Positions 1 through 9,193 of a DNA stretch of 64,000 nt are shown one piece after another. This stretch comes from GWF2-38-69 sp965228125 (GTDB taxonomy: Bacteria > Verrucomicrobiota > Lentisphaeria > Victivallales > GWF2-38-69). The stretch spans positions 744,001 through 808,000 of the forward strand of contig OZ245791.1 in assembly GCA_965228125.1 (NCBI GenBank). The letters are read 5' to 3'. A program made the position numbers and the translations under genes. The notes under the pieces are model-generated. The model saw nothing but the letters and a program-made list of their open reading frames with translations. It did no database searches and was not told the DNA's origin. Every line of letters starts with the position of its first letter. Position 1 is the stretch's first letter.

Positions 1-2
1 CA

Positions 3-1784
3 ATAGTTTATAGTCAGGGAAGTATGCTCTTTACGGGGCCTGACGGGAATATTTATTATTACCTTGGAGGATGGAATCTGAGAGAAGGCCCAATGGGCAT
101 AGGGACAAAAGGTATCATTATGAAATCCAGAGTAATCGGCTGGAAACTTATGTATGATAATGAAAAGAAACAGCTTAGACTTACCAGTCAAACTAAACAA
201 CTTGTAAATGATAGAACCTTAGGATGCATAACGACATTTAATTCTCAAATTAGTAAAAACCTTTACCCGTATGTCTGGGAGCAGTTCCTCAGAAATCCGA
301 AACCTGTTACCCTTTATGATTGGGGTTGCGGCCTTGGCATTACGCTTTGTGTTGAATTGCCAAAAGCTGATTATATGGCGTATTACGATAACAATGTAAC
401 TACTGTAAGCTGGCCGGTGATTATCCCTGGAGATAAAATAAAATACGGAGCGGAATCAAGCTGGATAGTTGATCCTGCCGCATTTAACAATTCAGGAAAA
501 GTCAATCCTCAGGAAAGAAAGTCTGAAAGGATGGATAGGGCAAAAAACGGCAACATGGTGATGGCTATAGTTTACGGCATTCCTTACTGGGCTTACCCTG
601 AAAATGAAAAAATCTACTCTCCCAAGATATCTTATTCCAAATATGATCAGGTAATGAGCTCTAAAACGCTAGGTAAAGGGTCCTACTCCTCTTTCTCTAT
701 CGGAGCAGTAACGAAATTTAAATATGGCATAGCCAAAGGTTCTGCAGAGCTCGGGTACAAAGGTTCATGGAACAATATGTTCAAAAATACCGAGGGCTGG
801 AAAAGCAGCCAGGAGATATCCCCTTCCTGGGAATGGGAGGATAGCAAGGACAGCAGAACGAGGGGATTTATTTACTACTACGAAGATGGAGCCATAAGCC
901 CGAAAATATTACAGATAATGGGAGCCTCAAGAGTAAAAGACTCTGAGAAAGATATGATATATACCGTTGAAGGCTTCAAGGACGATAACGGAAAACTGAT
1001 GCCGCTCTCATTCATGGTGCCGATGTTCGGGGCTGGAGATATTGCAAAGAGAAAACTTACTACATCAGTTTTCGATATTACATCTCCTGAATATTTCTAT
1101 AAACCGAATCAGGCTGATAAAAAGAAATACTATTCACCACTTACGGACGGGATAACCCCATTCCCCGAAGATATCGACAGATGGGTTTTTGTCAAATCCG
1201 ACGATACCGCAGCTAACGCTCAATATATAATGGAAAAACAGCGCAAGGCTATCAAAAAGTGGCAGACTGAAAATGGATTTGACAAACTTATAGAAAAAGT
1301 AAATCAGCCAGGCACAGGCATATATAGACTTGGCACAGGCTCAGACGCAGGATTCTTCGCTCTCAATACGAATAGCGGAATGAGCGGCAAAGTAACAATG
1401 GGTAATTTCTCTTCAAATGAGAATAGCCGTTCATGGCAGAACGGTTTGTACGGAAAGCTGACAGTGACAGCAGGAATACCGTCAATAAGTGGAGGAGTTT
1501 CGACATCCTTTGAAGCTTCATGGCTCGGCTCGGAAGTCGATGTGAGCTCCAAGGAGAGCTCTACAACTATCAGCATATCAAATAATCAGCCGCCCAAGAT
1601 ACTCCCCATGAAGTATAACTCGGAAATATATGTGCTATACATTGCAGTCGAACAGGTCAAAAGCGATACAAAATGCGTTAAACCTGACTGGATGCCTTAC
1701 TACTGCTGGGAGAACAACAACAATTACTTTATGATCCTGCCTTACCTTCACGAAGGAGGAGTCTTCCACTCTACAAAAAAATAG
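3..1784 (+). CDS. Hypothetical beta-rich protein, 5' end outside window
   Basis: I do not recognise this protein. The reading frame is open to the left edge of the window, so the true start probably lies upstream; the first internal ATG is at 24 and would give 586 residues. The protein is rich in Tyr, Trp, Ser and Gly. It has two similar Ser/Thr-rich stretches with alternating polarity, near residues 225-270 and 475-520 counted from the ATG at 24, each with a G..S/V..(L/F)..SW pattern. Such stretches suggest amphipathic beta-hairpins, as in secreted or pore-forming proteins, but this is only an impression. There are several Cys residues. It is followed by a strong terminator. No operon partner is visible. 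Confidence 0.6.
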   Translation: MVYSQGSMLFTGPDGNIYYYLGGWNLREGPMGIGTKGIIMKSRVIGWKLMYDNEKKQLRLTSQTKQLVNDRTLGCITTFNSQISKNLYPYVWEQFLRNPKPVTLYDWGCGLGITLCVELPKADYMAYYDNNVTTVSWPVIIPGDKIKYGAESSWIVDPAAFNNSGKVNPQERKSERMDRAKNGNMVMAIVYGIPYWAYPENEKIYSPKISYSKYDQVMSSKTLGKGSYSSFSIGAVTKFKYGIAKGSAELGYKGSWNNMFKNTEGWKSSQEISPSWEWEDSKDSRTRGFIYYYEDGAISPKILQIMGASRVKDSEKDMIYTVEGFKDDNGKLMPLSFMVPMFGAGDIAKRKLTTSVFDITSPEYFYKPNQADKKKYYSPLTDGITPFPEDIDRWVFVKSDDTAANAQYIMEKQRKAIKKWQTENGFDKLIEKVNQPGTGIYRLGTGSDAGFFALNTNSGMSGKVTMGNFSSNENSRSWQNGLYGKLTVTAGIPSISGGVSTSFEASWLGSEVDVSSKESSTTISISNNQPPKILPMKYNSEIYVLYIAVEQVKSDTKCVKPDWMPYYCWENNNNYFMILPYLHEGGVFHSTKK

Positions 1785-1797
1785 TTATTCCATTTGG

Positions 1798-1830
1798 AGC
1801 CGGCTCTTACAAAAGGGCCGGTTTTTCTTC
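1798..1830 (+). terminator. Rho-independent terminator after the first gene
   Basis: A nine-pair GC-rich stem (1800-1808 with 1813-1821, one G-T wobble) closes a four-base loop and is followed directly by TTTTTCTT. It separates the unknown protein from the fatty-acid genes. Confidence 0.85.
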
Positions 1831-1869
1831 CTTCAAACAAAAACAATCTTAACTTTCTCTTTAAACTTG

Positions 1870-1898
1870 TTGCCAACTAAAATTCTATCTGATAAGAT
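1870..1898 (+). promoter_or_regulatory. Sigma70-type promoter for fabD
   Basis: A -35 element TTGCCA (1870-1875) and a -10 element TAAGAT (1893-1898) are separated by exactly 17 bases. It lies about 90 bases upstream of fabD and just after a terminator, as expected for the start of the fabD-fabG unit. Confidence 0.6.
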
Positions 1899-1989
1899 TG
1901 CTAGCGTTGTGTCCGGTCTATGTGCCTGACCAAAATGTTTGTCGTAGCTTTCTATGAATCAACATTAACAGTAAAATGGAGAAAATTAG

Positions 1990-2901
1990 ATGAAATTTGG
2001 TTTTGTATTCTCAGGACAAGGTGCACAAGCGGTCGGAATGGGCAAAGATTTATTTGATCAGATACCTGTAGCGGCAGAATTTTTCAAAAAAGCCGATCAG
2101 GCTCTGGGATGGTCTATTTCTGATATCTGCTTCAACGGCCCTGATACAAAGCTTACAGAAACCCGTTACTGCCAGCCGGCAATTTATGTAATGAGCGTGG
2201 CATGCCTAGAGGCTTTCAAGCAAAAGTTCCCCGATATAAAACCTGCTGCCACAGCTGGCTTGAGTTTGGGCGAATTTACAGCTCTTTATGCCGCAGGAGC
2301 ATACTCTTTTGAAGATGGCCTGAAAATTTTAGAAAAACGCGCTTTGTATATGCAGGAAGCATGCAATGCCACAAAAGGCACAATGGCTAGCGTAATGAAG
2401 GGCGAACTTAGCGTAATTCAGGAATATTGTAACACTGCAGGAATTGACGTGGCCAATATCAATAATTCCAGCCAAATCGTAATAAGCGGAGAAGAAAGCA
2501 AAGTTCAAAATGCTATAGCTCTGCTGAAAGAAAAGGGCATAACAAAAGTTATACCGCTTAAGGTTGCAGGGGCCTACCACTCACGGCTAATGAAATCAGG
2601 CGAAGAAAAACTGGCAGCTTATCTGGCAAACATTACTCTGGAGGCTCCTATTGTACCGATATCCCAAAACTTCATAGGAAAGCTAGAATCAGATCCAATA
2701 GAACTTAAAGCTAATGTAATAAAACAGGTTACTGGAAGCGTTCAATGGATAAACTGTGTAAACTCCATGGCTGATGCTGGTATAGATACTATAATAGAGT
2801 TCGGCCCTGGCAACGTGCTTACTGGACTTATTAAAAGAATAAAACCTGAAATAAGCACAGTAAACGTTAATTCAGTTGAAACACTTAATAACTATAAATA
2901 A
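1990..2901 (+). CDS. fabD: Malonyl-CoA:ACP transacylase FabD
   Basis: Moves the malonyl group from CoA to acyl carrier protein, supplying the extender unit for type II fatty-acid synthesis in the cytoplasm. The N-terminal SGQGAQ motif (8-13) and the nucleophile elbow GLSLGE with Ser92 (usually GHSLGE) are visible, as are the AGAYHSRLM segment with the catalytic His and the C-terminal FGPGNVLTGLIKR. Length 303 is normal for the family. A GGAGAA ribosome site lies about 7 bases before ATG. It is the first gene of the fabD-fabG pair, 29 bases ahead of fabG; fabH and plsX, often next door, are absent. Confidence 0.97.
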   Translation: MKFGFVFSGQGAQAVGMGKDLFDQIPVAAEFFKKADQALGWSISDICFNGPDTKLTETRYCQPAIYVMSVACLEAFKQKFPDIKPAATAGLSLGEFTALYAAGAYSFEDGLKILEKRALYMQEACNATKGTMASVMKGELSVIQEYCNTAGIDVANINNSSQIVISGEESKVQNAIALLKEKGITKVIPLKVAGAYHSRLMKSGEEKLAAYLANITLEAPIVPISQNFIGKLESDPIELKANVIKQVTGSVQWINCVNSMADAGIDTIIEFGPGNVLTGLIKRIKPEISTVNVNSVETLNNYK

Positions 2902-2930
2902 CTAAAAAAAACAACAAAGGAAAAGCAATT

Positions 2931-3680
2931 ATGAGTTGTTGTAAAAAACTTGAAGGAAAAGTTGCTATTGTTACTGGCGGAGCAAGAGGCATAGGCAAAT
3001 CTATCTCAGAAAAACTTGCTTCTGAAGGGGCCTCCCTGGCCTTAGTGGATGTGTTGCTCGAAGTAGCAGAACAGACAGCAGCCGAATTCAGGTCAAAAGG
3101 AGTAAATGCGTTGGCTGTCAAGGCAGATGTATCTAAACTTGCAGAAGCTGAAGAAGCCGTAGCAAAAACCATTGAACACTTCGGACAAGTCGATATTCTC
3201 GTAAATAACGCAGGCATAACTAAGGATACTCTTCTCCTCAGAATGACCTCGGACGACTGGCAAAAAGTTTTGGATATAAACCTTACAGGCGCATTCAATT
3301 TCATAAAAGCAATAATCCGCCCGATGATGAAAAAAGGCGGGAAAATTGTCAACATATCCTCTGTAGTAGGAAGAATGGGTAACGTTGGACAGGCTAACTA
3401 TTCAGCTTCAAAAGCCGGAATGATTGGACTTACTAAATCTGTTGCCAAAGAATTCGCTTCAAGAAATGTCACATGTAATGCAATAGCCCCCGGATTCATA
3501 GCCACAGAGATGACTCACAAACTTCCTCAAGCGGCCATAGATTCTTTTCTGATAGTAACACCTATGAAGAGACCAGGCACTCCGGAAGATGTCGCAAAGG
3601 CTGTATGTTTCTTTTGTACAGCAGATTCTGACTATATAACAGGGCAAGTCCTAAATGTTGACGGCGGAATGTTAATGTAA
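2931..3680 (+). CDS. fabG: 3-oxoacyl-ACP reductase FabG
   Basis: NADPH-dependent reduction of 3-oxoacyl-ACP, the first reductive step of each elongation cycle. It is a short-chain dehydrogenase with the cofactor loop GGARGIG (residues 16-22), the NNAG motif, a Ser in VNISSVVG, the catalytic YSASK and the C-terminal GQVLNVDGGM. Length 249 is typical. It follows fabD closely and is separated from acpP by 138 bases containing a separate promoter, so acpP can be expressed independently. Confidence 0.96.
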   Translation: MSCCKKLEGKVAIVTGGARGIGKSISEKLASEGASLALVDVLLEVAEQTAAEFRSKGVNALAVKADVSKLAEAEEAVAKTIEHFGQVDILVNNAGITKDTLLLRMTSDDWQKVLDINLTGAFNFIKAIIRPMMKKGGKIVNISSVVGRMGNVGQANYSASKAGMIGLTKSVAKEFASRNVTCNAIAPGFIATEMTHKLPQAAIDSFLIVTPMKRPGTPEDVAKAVCFFCTADSDYITGQVLNVDGGMLM

Positions 3681-3717
3681 GCTGAGCATCTATTTAGTAA
3701 AAAAGTTTGAAAATTGC

Positions 3718-3746
3718 TTGATTTGTGTTCTATTTACCCGTATAAC
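3718..3746 (+). promoter_or_regulatory. Sigma70-type promoter for acpP
   Basis: TTGATT (3718-3723) and TATAAC (3741-3746) with a 17-base spacer, 72 bases before the acpP start. A dedicated promoter fits the high level of acyl carrier protein needed compared with the enzymes. Confidence 0.65.
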
Positions 3747-3818
3747 ATCGAGAAATGAAACTTAAAATATAGTTTTTATAACTCACATAAAAAAAACAAA
3801 AATATCGGAGGACAAAAA

Positions 3819-4058
3819 ATGTCATCAACAGCAGATAAAGTAAGAGAAATTGTAGTAAATCAGCTCGGAGTATCTCCTGATCAGGCTACTGATAATGCAA
3901 AGTTTGTAGAAGATCTCGGTGCAGATTCTCTAGACCAAGTAGAGCTTGTAATGGCTCTTGAAGAAGAATTCGGCGCAGATATTCCAGACGAAGATGCTGA
4001 AAAATTAACTACAGTTGGCGACGCTGTTAAATATATTCAGACTCATATTGAAAAGTAA
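3819..4058 (+). CDS. acpP: Acyl carrier protein AcpP
   Basis: Small acidic carrier on which fatty acids are built. The phosphopantetheine site is Ser37 in GADSLDQVE, and the four-helix pattern and 79-residue length are standard. A strong AGGAGG-like site (TCGGAGGAC) precedes the ATG. It is bracketed by its own promoter upstream and a strong terminator 21 bases downstream, although fabF follows on the same strand. Confidence 0.98.
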   Translation: MSSTADKVREIVVNQLGVSPDQATDNAKFVEDLGADSLDQVELVMALEEEFGADIPDEDAEKLTTVGDAVKYIQTHIEK

Positions 4059-4079
4059 GATTTCACTTTCTTATAGAAA

Positions 4080-4115
4080 AGGGCATTCGCAATAGTCGTA
4101 TGCCCTCTTTTTTTT
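4080..4115 (+). terminator. Terminator between acpP and fabF
   Basis: Stem AGGGCAT (4080-4086) pairs with ATGCCCT (4100-4106), followed by C and an eight-T tract. It lies inside the fab cluster, so it probably ends most acpP transcripts and lets only a fraction read into fabF. Confidence 0.85.
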
Positions 4116-4146
4116 AATAAACAAATCTCTTTTAAGGATTAAACAG

Positions 4147-5391
4147 ATGGAAAGACGAGTAGTAGTTACTGGAATCGGCATGGTTTCATCAGTTGGAAAT
4201 AGCGTAAACGAATCTTGGGATTCAATTGTAAATGGCAAATGCGGGATAGATTTGGTTACCTGCTTTGACACAACTGACTTCAAAACCAAAATTGGAGGAC
4301 AAGTAAAAAACTTCAATATTGAAAAATACATGTCTCTTAAGGACGCTAGAAGAATGGACCCTTTCTGCCATTATGCTATTGCTGCTGCTGATGAGGCAAT
4401 GGAATCTGCAGGATTGCCCAAGGATCTGTCTACTATGAATCCTGAAAGAGTCGGAGTAATGGTAAGCAGCGGTATAGGCGGGCTTCAAACTATTGAAGAA
4501 CAAGCAGCTACCCTTAAAGAGAAAGGCCCAAAAAGAGTTTCACCTTTCCTTATACCTATGATGATTATAGATTTAGCTGCCGGCAATATTTCAATGCGCT
4601 ATGGAGCTAAGGGCCCCAATTTCGGTATTGTTTCGGCTTGCGCATCTTCTTCACATGCCATAGGCGAAGCTTACTGGCAGGTAAAAAGAGATGATGCTGA
4701 TATTATGATTACCGGCGGAGCTGAAGCCAGCATTACACCTCTTGGTTTTGCCGGATTCTGCTCTATGCAAGCCATGAGTACACGCAATGACAGCCCAAAA
4801 ACAGCAAGCAGGCCTTTTGACAAGGACAGGGATGGTTTTGTTATGTCTGAAGGCGCCGCCGTTATTATATTAGAAGAGTTGGAACACGCAAAAAAACGCG
4901 GAGCTACCATTTTAGCAGAAGTAATAGGTTACGGTGCTTCGGGTGATGCTCATCATATTACAGCTCCGGCTCCCGGCGGCACAGGCGCAATACAGGCCAT
5001 CAAAGCAGCTATCAATAGAGCAAAAATCCCATTAGAAGACATCTCGTATGTCAACGCCCATGGCACAAGCACACCGCTTAATGATAAACTTGAAACCATG
5101 GCATATAAAGCAGTCTTCGGCAATAAAGTATCTAATGTAAATATCAGCAGCACGAAAGGTGCTACTGGCCACGGACTGGGAGCTTCAGGTGCTATAGAAA
5201 CTATAGTTTGTGTAAAAGCGATTAATGAGAAATTGGTACCACCTACAATAAATTATACGACGCCTGACCCTGAACTCGATTTAAACTACACGCCTAATCA
5301 GGCAGTTCAAAAAGATATCAAAGCAGCATTAAATGTAAACTTAGGATTCGGTGGGCACAACGCTGCTCTCATAATTAAGAAGTTTGAATAA
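4147..5391 (+). CDS. fabF: 3-oxoacyl-ACP synthase II FabF
   Basis: Condenses malonyl-ACP with acyl-ACP to lengthen fatty acids. The Cys-His-His active site is visible: Cys165 in SACASSSHA, the first His in NAHGTSTPLND and the second in GATGHGLGASG. The C-terminal GFGGHNAALI loop is conserved. Length 414 matches FabF rather than FabH. An AAGGA ribosome site precedes ATG. It sits 31 bases after the acpP terminator, so it is partly uncoupled from acpP. FabH, the initiating synthase, is not in this window. Confidence 0.97.
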   Translation: MERRVVVTGIGMVSSVGNSVNESWDSIVNGKCGIDLVTCFDTTDFKTKIGGQVKNFNIEKYMSLKDARRMDPFCHYAIAAADEAMESAGLPKDLSTMNPERVGVMVSSGIGGLQTIEEQAATLKEKGPKRVSPFLIPMMIIDLAAGNISMRYGAKGPNFGIVSACASSSHAIGEAYWQVKRDDADIMITGGAEASITPLGFAGFCSMQAMSTRNDSPKTASRPFDKDRDGFVMSEGAAVIILEELEHAKKRGATILAEVIGYGASGDAHHITAPAPGGTGAIQAIKAAINRAKIPLEDISYVNAHGTSTPLNDKLETMAYKAVFGNKVSNVNISSTKGATGHGLGASGAIETIVCVKAINEKLVPPTINYTTPDPELDLNYTPNQAVQKDIKAALNVNLGFGGHNAALIIKKFE

Positions 5392-5412
5392 TACTACAAA
5401 TAGGAGCATCGA

Positions 5413-5868
5413 ATGAAAACGAATTATTTAATAATGGCCTTTGGCCTCGTAGGCTTGCTTATCGCAGGTTGCGCTCCTGAATTGGCAAGAACTAATTACG
5501 GCCCCGAAGAACAACAATGGAAAAACTACATTCAAAAATCATATAATGGATGGCAGGCACCGCCTACTCCTGCGCCGTTTAGTGAAAACAATGTGTCTCA
5601 AGGCGCCGTTTCGACTATAGACATAGTACCTGCCGCATCAATAGCTGAAGCAACACCAGTTACTATTACCGTCGATACTCCCGCCAAAGGTTCCGTTGTT
5701 TCGGACACAACATATACTGTTAAAAAAGGAGATACCCTCTGGTCCATTTCCAAGATAGTATATGGTGACGGAAATCAGTGGCCGAAAATAAAAGAAGCCA
5801 ACGTGACTGTTCTCGGGAACTCAAATACGCTTAAGGCTGGTACAGTTTTGCAAATACCAGTCAAATAA
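5413..5868 (+). CDS. LysM-domain lipoprotein
   Basis: A 151-residue exported lipoprotein: a positively charged start and hydrophobic helix end in the lipobox LIAGC (Cys20). A low-complexity Pro/Ala/Thr linker follows, then one C-terminal LysM domain beginning at YTVKKGDTLWSIS (about residue 102) and ending QIPVK. LysM domains bind N-acetylglucosamine-containing glycans, so it probably tethers the membrane to peptidoglycan. It begins 21 bases after fabF and may share its transcript. A weak hairpin follows. The exact role is unknown. Confidence 0.85.
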   Translation: MKTNYLIMAFGLVGLLIAGCAPELARTNYGPEEQQWKNYIQKSYNGWQAPPTPAPFSENNVSQGAVSTIDIVPAASIAEATPVTITVDTPAKGSVVSDTTYTVKKGDTLWSISKIVYGDGNQWPKIKEANVTVLGNSNTLKAGTVLQIPVK

Positions 5869-5872
5869 GAAC

Positions 5873-5898
5873 AGGACATAAAAATTTGTCCTCTCTTT
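5873..5898 (+). terminator. Weak hairpin between the LysM lipoprotein and phoH
   Basis: AGGACA (5873-5878) pairs with TGTCCT (5887-5892) and is followed by CTCTTT. The stem is short and the T tract poor. It is right in front of the phoH start, which has no clear ribosome site, so it may act on translation or as a leaky terminator. Confidence 0.35.
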
Positions 5899-5902
5899 AA
5901 AA

Positions 5903-6901
5903 ATGTTGTCAAAAGAACTTCATCTTGACGTGTCATCTATGAATTCTATATTCGCGGGTGACATTGTCAAAAATACTAGAACTCTGGAAGAAAAGTTTGG
6001 TATCAAAGTTCTTACTAGAGATACTCTCTTAAGATTATCTTCTAAGGAACTCCAGCAAATTGATTCTGCTCTTTCCTTTCTGAAAAACCTTATTAAGTTC
6101 CATGAAGCGGGACATCAAATTAGACAAAAAGATTTTGAAGTAATGTTGTCAAACTCCTTACTGAACTACCATCACGAGGAATCTATAAAAAGTTTTTTCA
6201 CGGAAACAATCAAAGTTGGGATCAAAAAAGGCTCAATAATTCCTAGAACCCTTAATCAGTATCACTATGTAAAAAACATCGGGAGTAAAGATGTTACTTT
6301 CGGGATAGGACCAGCTGGCACGGGAAAGACTTATTTGGCAATGGCTAAAGCTATCTCTTCATTTCTTTCCGGAGAATATAAACGAATTATTTTGACAAGG
6401 CCTGCCATGGAGGCAGGAGAAAATTTAGGATTTCTTCCGGGAACGCTTGAAGAAAAAATTAAACCTTACCTGCGTCCTCTTTATGATGCTTTATATGACA
6501 TGATTGATTTTGAAGAAGCCAACCGCCTTTTAGAAAGCAATATCATTGAAGTTGCTCCTTTGGCTTTCATGAGAGGACGGACACTAAATAGTTCGTTTAT
6601 TATACTCGACGAGGCACAAAATACGACTATTGAGCAAATGATGATGTTTCTCACAAGAATAGGTTTTGAGTCAAAGTGCGTAATTACCGGAGATCTAACT
6701 CAAACAGATTTGCCTAAAAACAAAAAGTCAGGACTTTCTCATGCATCAAAAATACTAAAGAATATAGATGAAATTTCAATTATCTCTTTCTCTGCGAAAG
6801 ATGTTGTGAGGAATCCTCTTATTGAAAAGATAATCAACGCTTACGAGCAAGATAAAAAGCAAGTTTCATACAGGAAAAAAGATAATAAAGAAGAATTTTA
6901 A
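5903..6901 (+). CDS. phoH: PhoH-family ATPase (YbeZ-like)
   Basis: Cytoplasmic P-loop ATPase of the PhoH/YbeZ family, linked in other bacteria to YbeY and to RNA and ribosome metabolism. Walker A is GPAGTGKT (residues 136-143) and Walker B is FIILDEAQNTT, followed by the TGDLTQTDLP sensor segment. Length 332 fits the bacterial family. A stop codon lies in frame 24 bases before the chosen ATG, so there is little room for another start; no clear ribosome site is seen. pgpH begins 6 bases after it and ybeY overlaps pgpH, so the three form one operon. Confidence 0.93.
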   Translation: MLSKELHLDVSSMNSIFAGDIVKNTRTLEEKFGIKVLTRDTLLRLSSKELQQIDSALSFLKNLIKFHEAGHQIRQKDFEVMLSNSLLNYHHEESIKSFFTETIKVGIKKGSIIPRTLNQYHYVKNIGSKDVTFGIGPAGTGKTYLAMAKAISSFLSGEYKRIILTRPAMEAGENLGFLPGTLEEKIKPYLRPLYDALYDMIDFEEANRLLESNIIEVAPLAFMRGRTLNSSFIILDEAQNTTIEQMMMFLTRIGFESKCVITGDLTQTDLPKNKKSGLSHASKILKNIDEISIISFSAKDVVRNPLIEKIINAYEQDKKQVSYRKKDNKEEF

Positions 6902-6907
6902 TCTGCA

Positions 6908-9193
6908 ATGCCGCATTTTTTTAAAAGTTTAAGAAGAAGAAAACTGGAAAGAGAAGGTTTAGCCAGCTCCAAAATCAGGCCCAAATCCAGTGAAACTATC
7001 AGCTATTATATCAATAGTTCAAAAATAGTTACAGGAATCATTTTTGCCTTATTATGGTTCTTCTTCGCTTTGGTCTTGGTTCTGCCATCAATTGATGGAA
7101 AGTCCAAATTTTATTTAGTACTGGACCAACAGGCACCAAAAACAATCTATTCCGACTTCAATTTTTCTTATCTGGACGCTTTAGCGACAAACAAGCAAAA
7201 GGAATTAGCTTCCAGCTCAGTACCGTTGATATACCAAATAGACGATACCGTCAGCGAAAACAATATTGAAGAAATCTATAAGGTTTTTAAAAATTTTCCT
7301 GATTCCTCTGATGAAGTTAACTTGAAACCTATAAAGGAAACTTTTGACATCAGCGATGATACAATCCCTATTTTAGAACAGTTTGAAAATGACCGCAAAC
7401 GACTAGAACTCTTCAGGTCGAAACTCTCCGGAATCATATATAAGGGAATAATCAGCAATGATGATCTAGCAAACATTCAGGATCCAAACACGACTGAGAT
7501 TTGTATCATCAATAAAAATAAGCTTCTTAGAAACCCTATTCCTGCCGTCCTTCTTTCGACGCCAAAGGATGCTGCTAAACAGTTATCAAATTTGGTATCA
7601 GTAGATTATGTGCATCAAAGCAGGGATTTATTGAAAAAAGCTATTTTCAATATAACCATAAAGCTGTTCAAACCTAATCTTGTATACGATAAATCTCTGA
7701 CTGATGTAGAGATACAATTTATTAGCTCGTCTGAGAAAAATGATGTTTACCAAGAAGTCAAAAAAGGTGATACAATTATCAGAAAAGGAGAAAAAATTGA
7801 TGCGTCAATACTGGAAAAATTCGAAGCATATGAGACCGAAAGAGCTAAAAGAAACATTTACGCCAACTTCCTAGAGAACTTTTCCTATAATCTGGCAATA
7901 AGTTTTATTCTTTTAATTATTACTATCGTTTATTTCTACAGCATACACAAGAAAACTATCTTTGACAATCAGAAAATGGGAACTACCGTTTTCGTCCTGA
8001 TATCATCACTTATTTCTGTTTACTTCTCTCTCAAATTTTTTAATCTTCTGAGCTCAGAGTTTAATATTCCTAGTTCGCTAAGTACTTGTATCATCCCTTT
8101 AGCATTACCCTCAATACTTCTAACTCTATTTATAGGAATAAGGGGAGCCGTTTTTGCTTCCGTGATTGTGTCTATTATTGCCGCAATAAAGGTCGATAAT
8201 TATTATGCTATAATAGTAGGAATCGCACTAGGCTGTTTCACTTCTCTTGCAGTAATAAATTCAAGGAATTACAAACACTTATTCATCAGGTCAGTAACAG
8301 CAATTCTATTGACTCTCATTCCGTCAGAACTTCTCTGTTTCTTTCAACCCATTATTAACAACACGAATACGTTCTTGCCTATTATAGCGTTATGTATTAT
8401 AAACGCAATATCTACAGGTATTCTGGCTCTTGCTGTGCTCTTTCTAGTAGAATCGCTTTTCCAAGTAAGTACGGACATGAATCTTATTGCGCTTTGTGAC
8501 TACAATCATCCGCTGCTCAAACGGCTACAAGTAGAAGCACCTGGAACATACCACCACTCCCTTATGGTCGCAACATTAGCCGAGCGCGCCGCCATTGATG
8601 TTGACCTAAATCCCGTTAAAGCCAGAGCCTGTGCTCTTTTCCATGACATAGGCAAACTTCTAAGGCCTGAATATTTTACAGAAAATAATGCTTCAACTGA
8701 AACTTTGCATTCTAATATCAAACCTGGAATAAGCAGCATGATTATTCTAAACCATGTCAAAGATGGGATCACTCTTGCTATAAAATATAAATTAGGCGGA
8801 CTTATTATCGACGCAATAGAACAACATCACGGTGATGACCTTGTTTACTACTTTTACCAAAAGGCGTTGGAAGAAAATGCAAAAAATGGCGGCACAAAAG
8901 TTACTGAAAGTGAATTCAGGTATCCCGGGCCTAAACCTATCGACAAAGAAATCACGATAGTCAGCTTGGCAGACTCTTGTGAGGCAGCATCCCGTTCCAT
9001 AGAAAAACCAACCGCATCTAAAATAGAAACCCTTGTTTGGGAAATTATCCGAAGAAAAATCAGAGAGGGGCAGTTGGATAACTCAGAACTTGGACTTGGA
9101 GAATTAGCCAAAGCCAGAATAAGTTTTACGAAGACCTTAACTTCGATGCTTCATGCCAGAATAAGTTATCAAATCAGCGATAAGAAACGATGA
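6908..9193 (+). CDS. pgpH: 7TM-HD phosphodiesterase PgpH (c-di-AMP hydrolase family)
   Basis: Membrane protein of the 7TMR-HDED plus HD family. Characterised members (PgpH, YqfF) hydrolyse cyclic di-AMP. Layout: a transmembrane helix near residues 38-60, an extracytoplasmic HDED domain to about 320, about seven transmembrane helices at 325-520, and a cytoplasmic HD domain with HHSLM near 547 and FHDIGK near 578, plus EQHHGDD. Length 761 is typical. The last four bases overlap the ybeY start (ATGA). No diadenylate cyclase is visible in the window, so c-di-AMP signalling is inferred from the family. Confidence 0.92.
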   Translation: MPHFFKSLRRRKLEREGLASSKIRPKSSETISYYINSSKIVTGIIFALLWFFFALVLVLPSIDGKSKFYLVLDQQAPKTIYSDFNFSYLDALATNKQKELASSSVPLIYQIDDTVSENNIEEIYKVFKNFPDSSDEVNLKPIKETFDISDDTIPILEQFENDRKRLELFRSKLSGIIYKGIISNDDLANIQDPNTTEICIINKNKLLRNPIPAVLLSTPKDAAKQLSNLVSVDYVHQSRDLLKKAIFNITIKLFKPNLVYDKSLTDVEIQFISSSEKNDVYQEVKKGDTIIRKGEKIDASILEKFEAYETERAKRNIYANFLENFSYNLAISFILLIITIVYFYSIHKKTIFDNQKMGTTVFVLISSLISVYFSLKFFNLLSSEFNIPSSLSTCIIPLALPSILLTLFIGIRGAVFASVIVSIIAAIKVDNYYAIIVGIALGCFTSLAVINSRNYKHLFIRSVTAILLTLIPSELLCFFQPIINNTNTFLPIIALCIINAISTGILALAVLFLVESLFQVSTDMNLIALCDYNHPLLKRLQVEAPGTYHHSLMVATLAERAAIDVDLNPVKARACALFHDIGKLLRPEYFTENNASTETLHSNIKPGISSMIILNHVKDGITLAIKYKLGGLIIDAIEQHHGDDLVYYFYQKALEENAKNGGTKVTESEFRYPGPKPIDKEITIVSLADSCEAASRSIEKPTASKIETLVWEIIRRKIREGQLDNSELGLGELAKARISFTKTLTSMLHARISYQISDKKR

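Noticed and set aside
1304..1576. Antisense frames over the first gene and many similar frames elsewhere
   Set aside because: They mirror the codon structure of real genes, lack ribosome sites and show no motifs.
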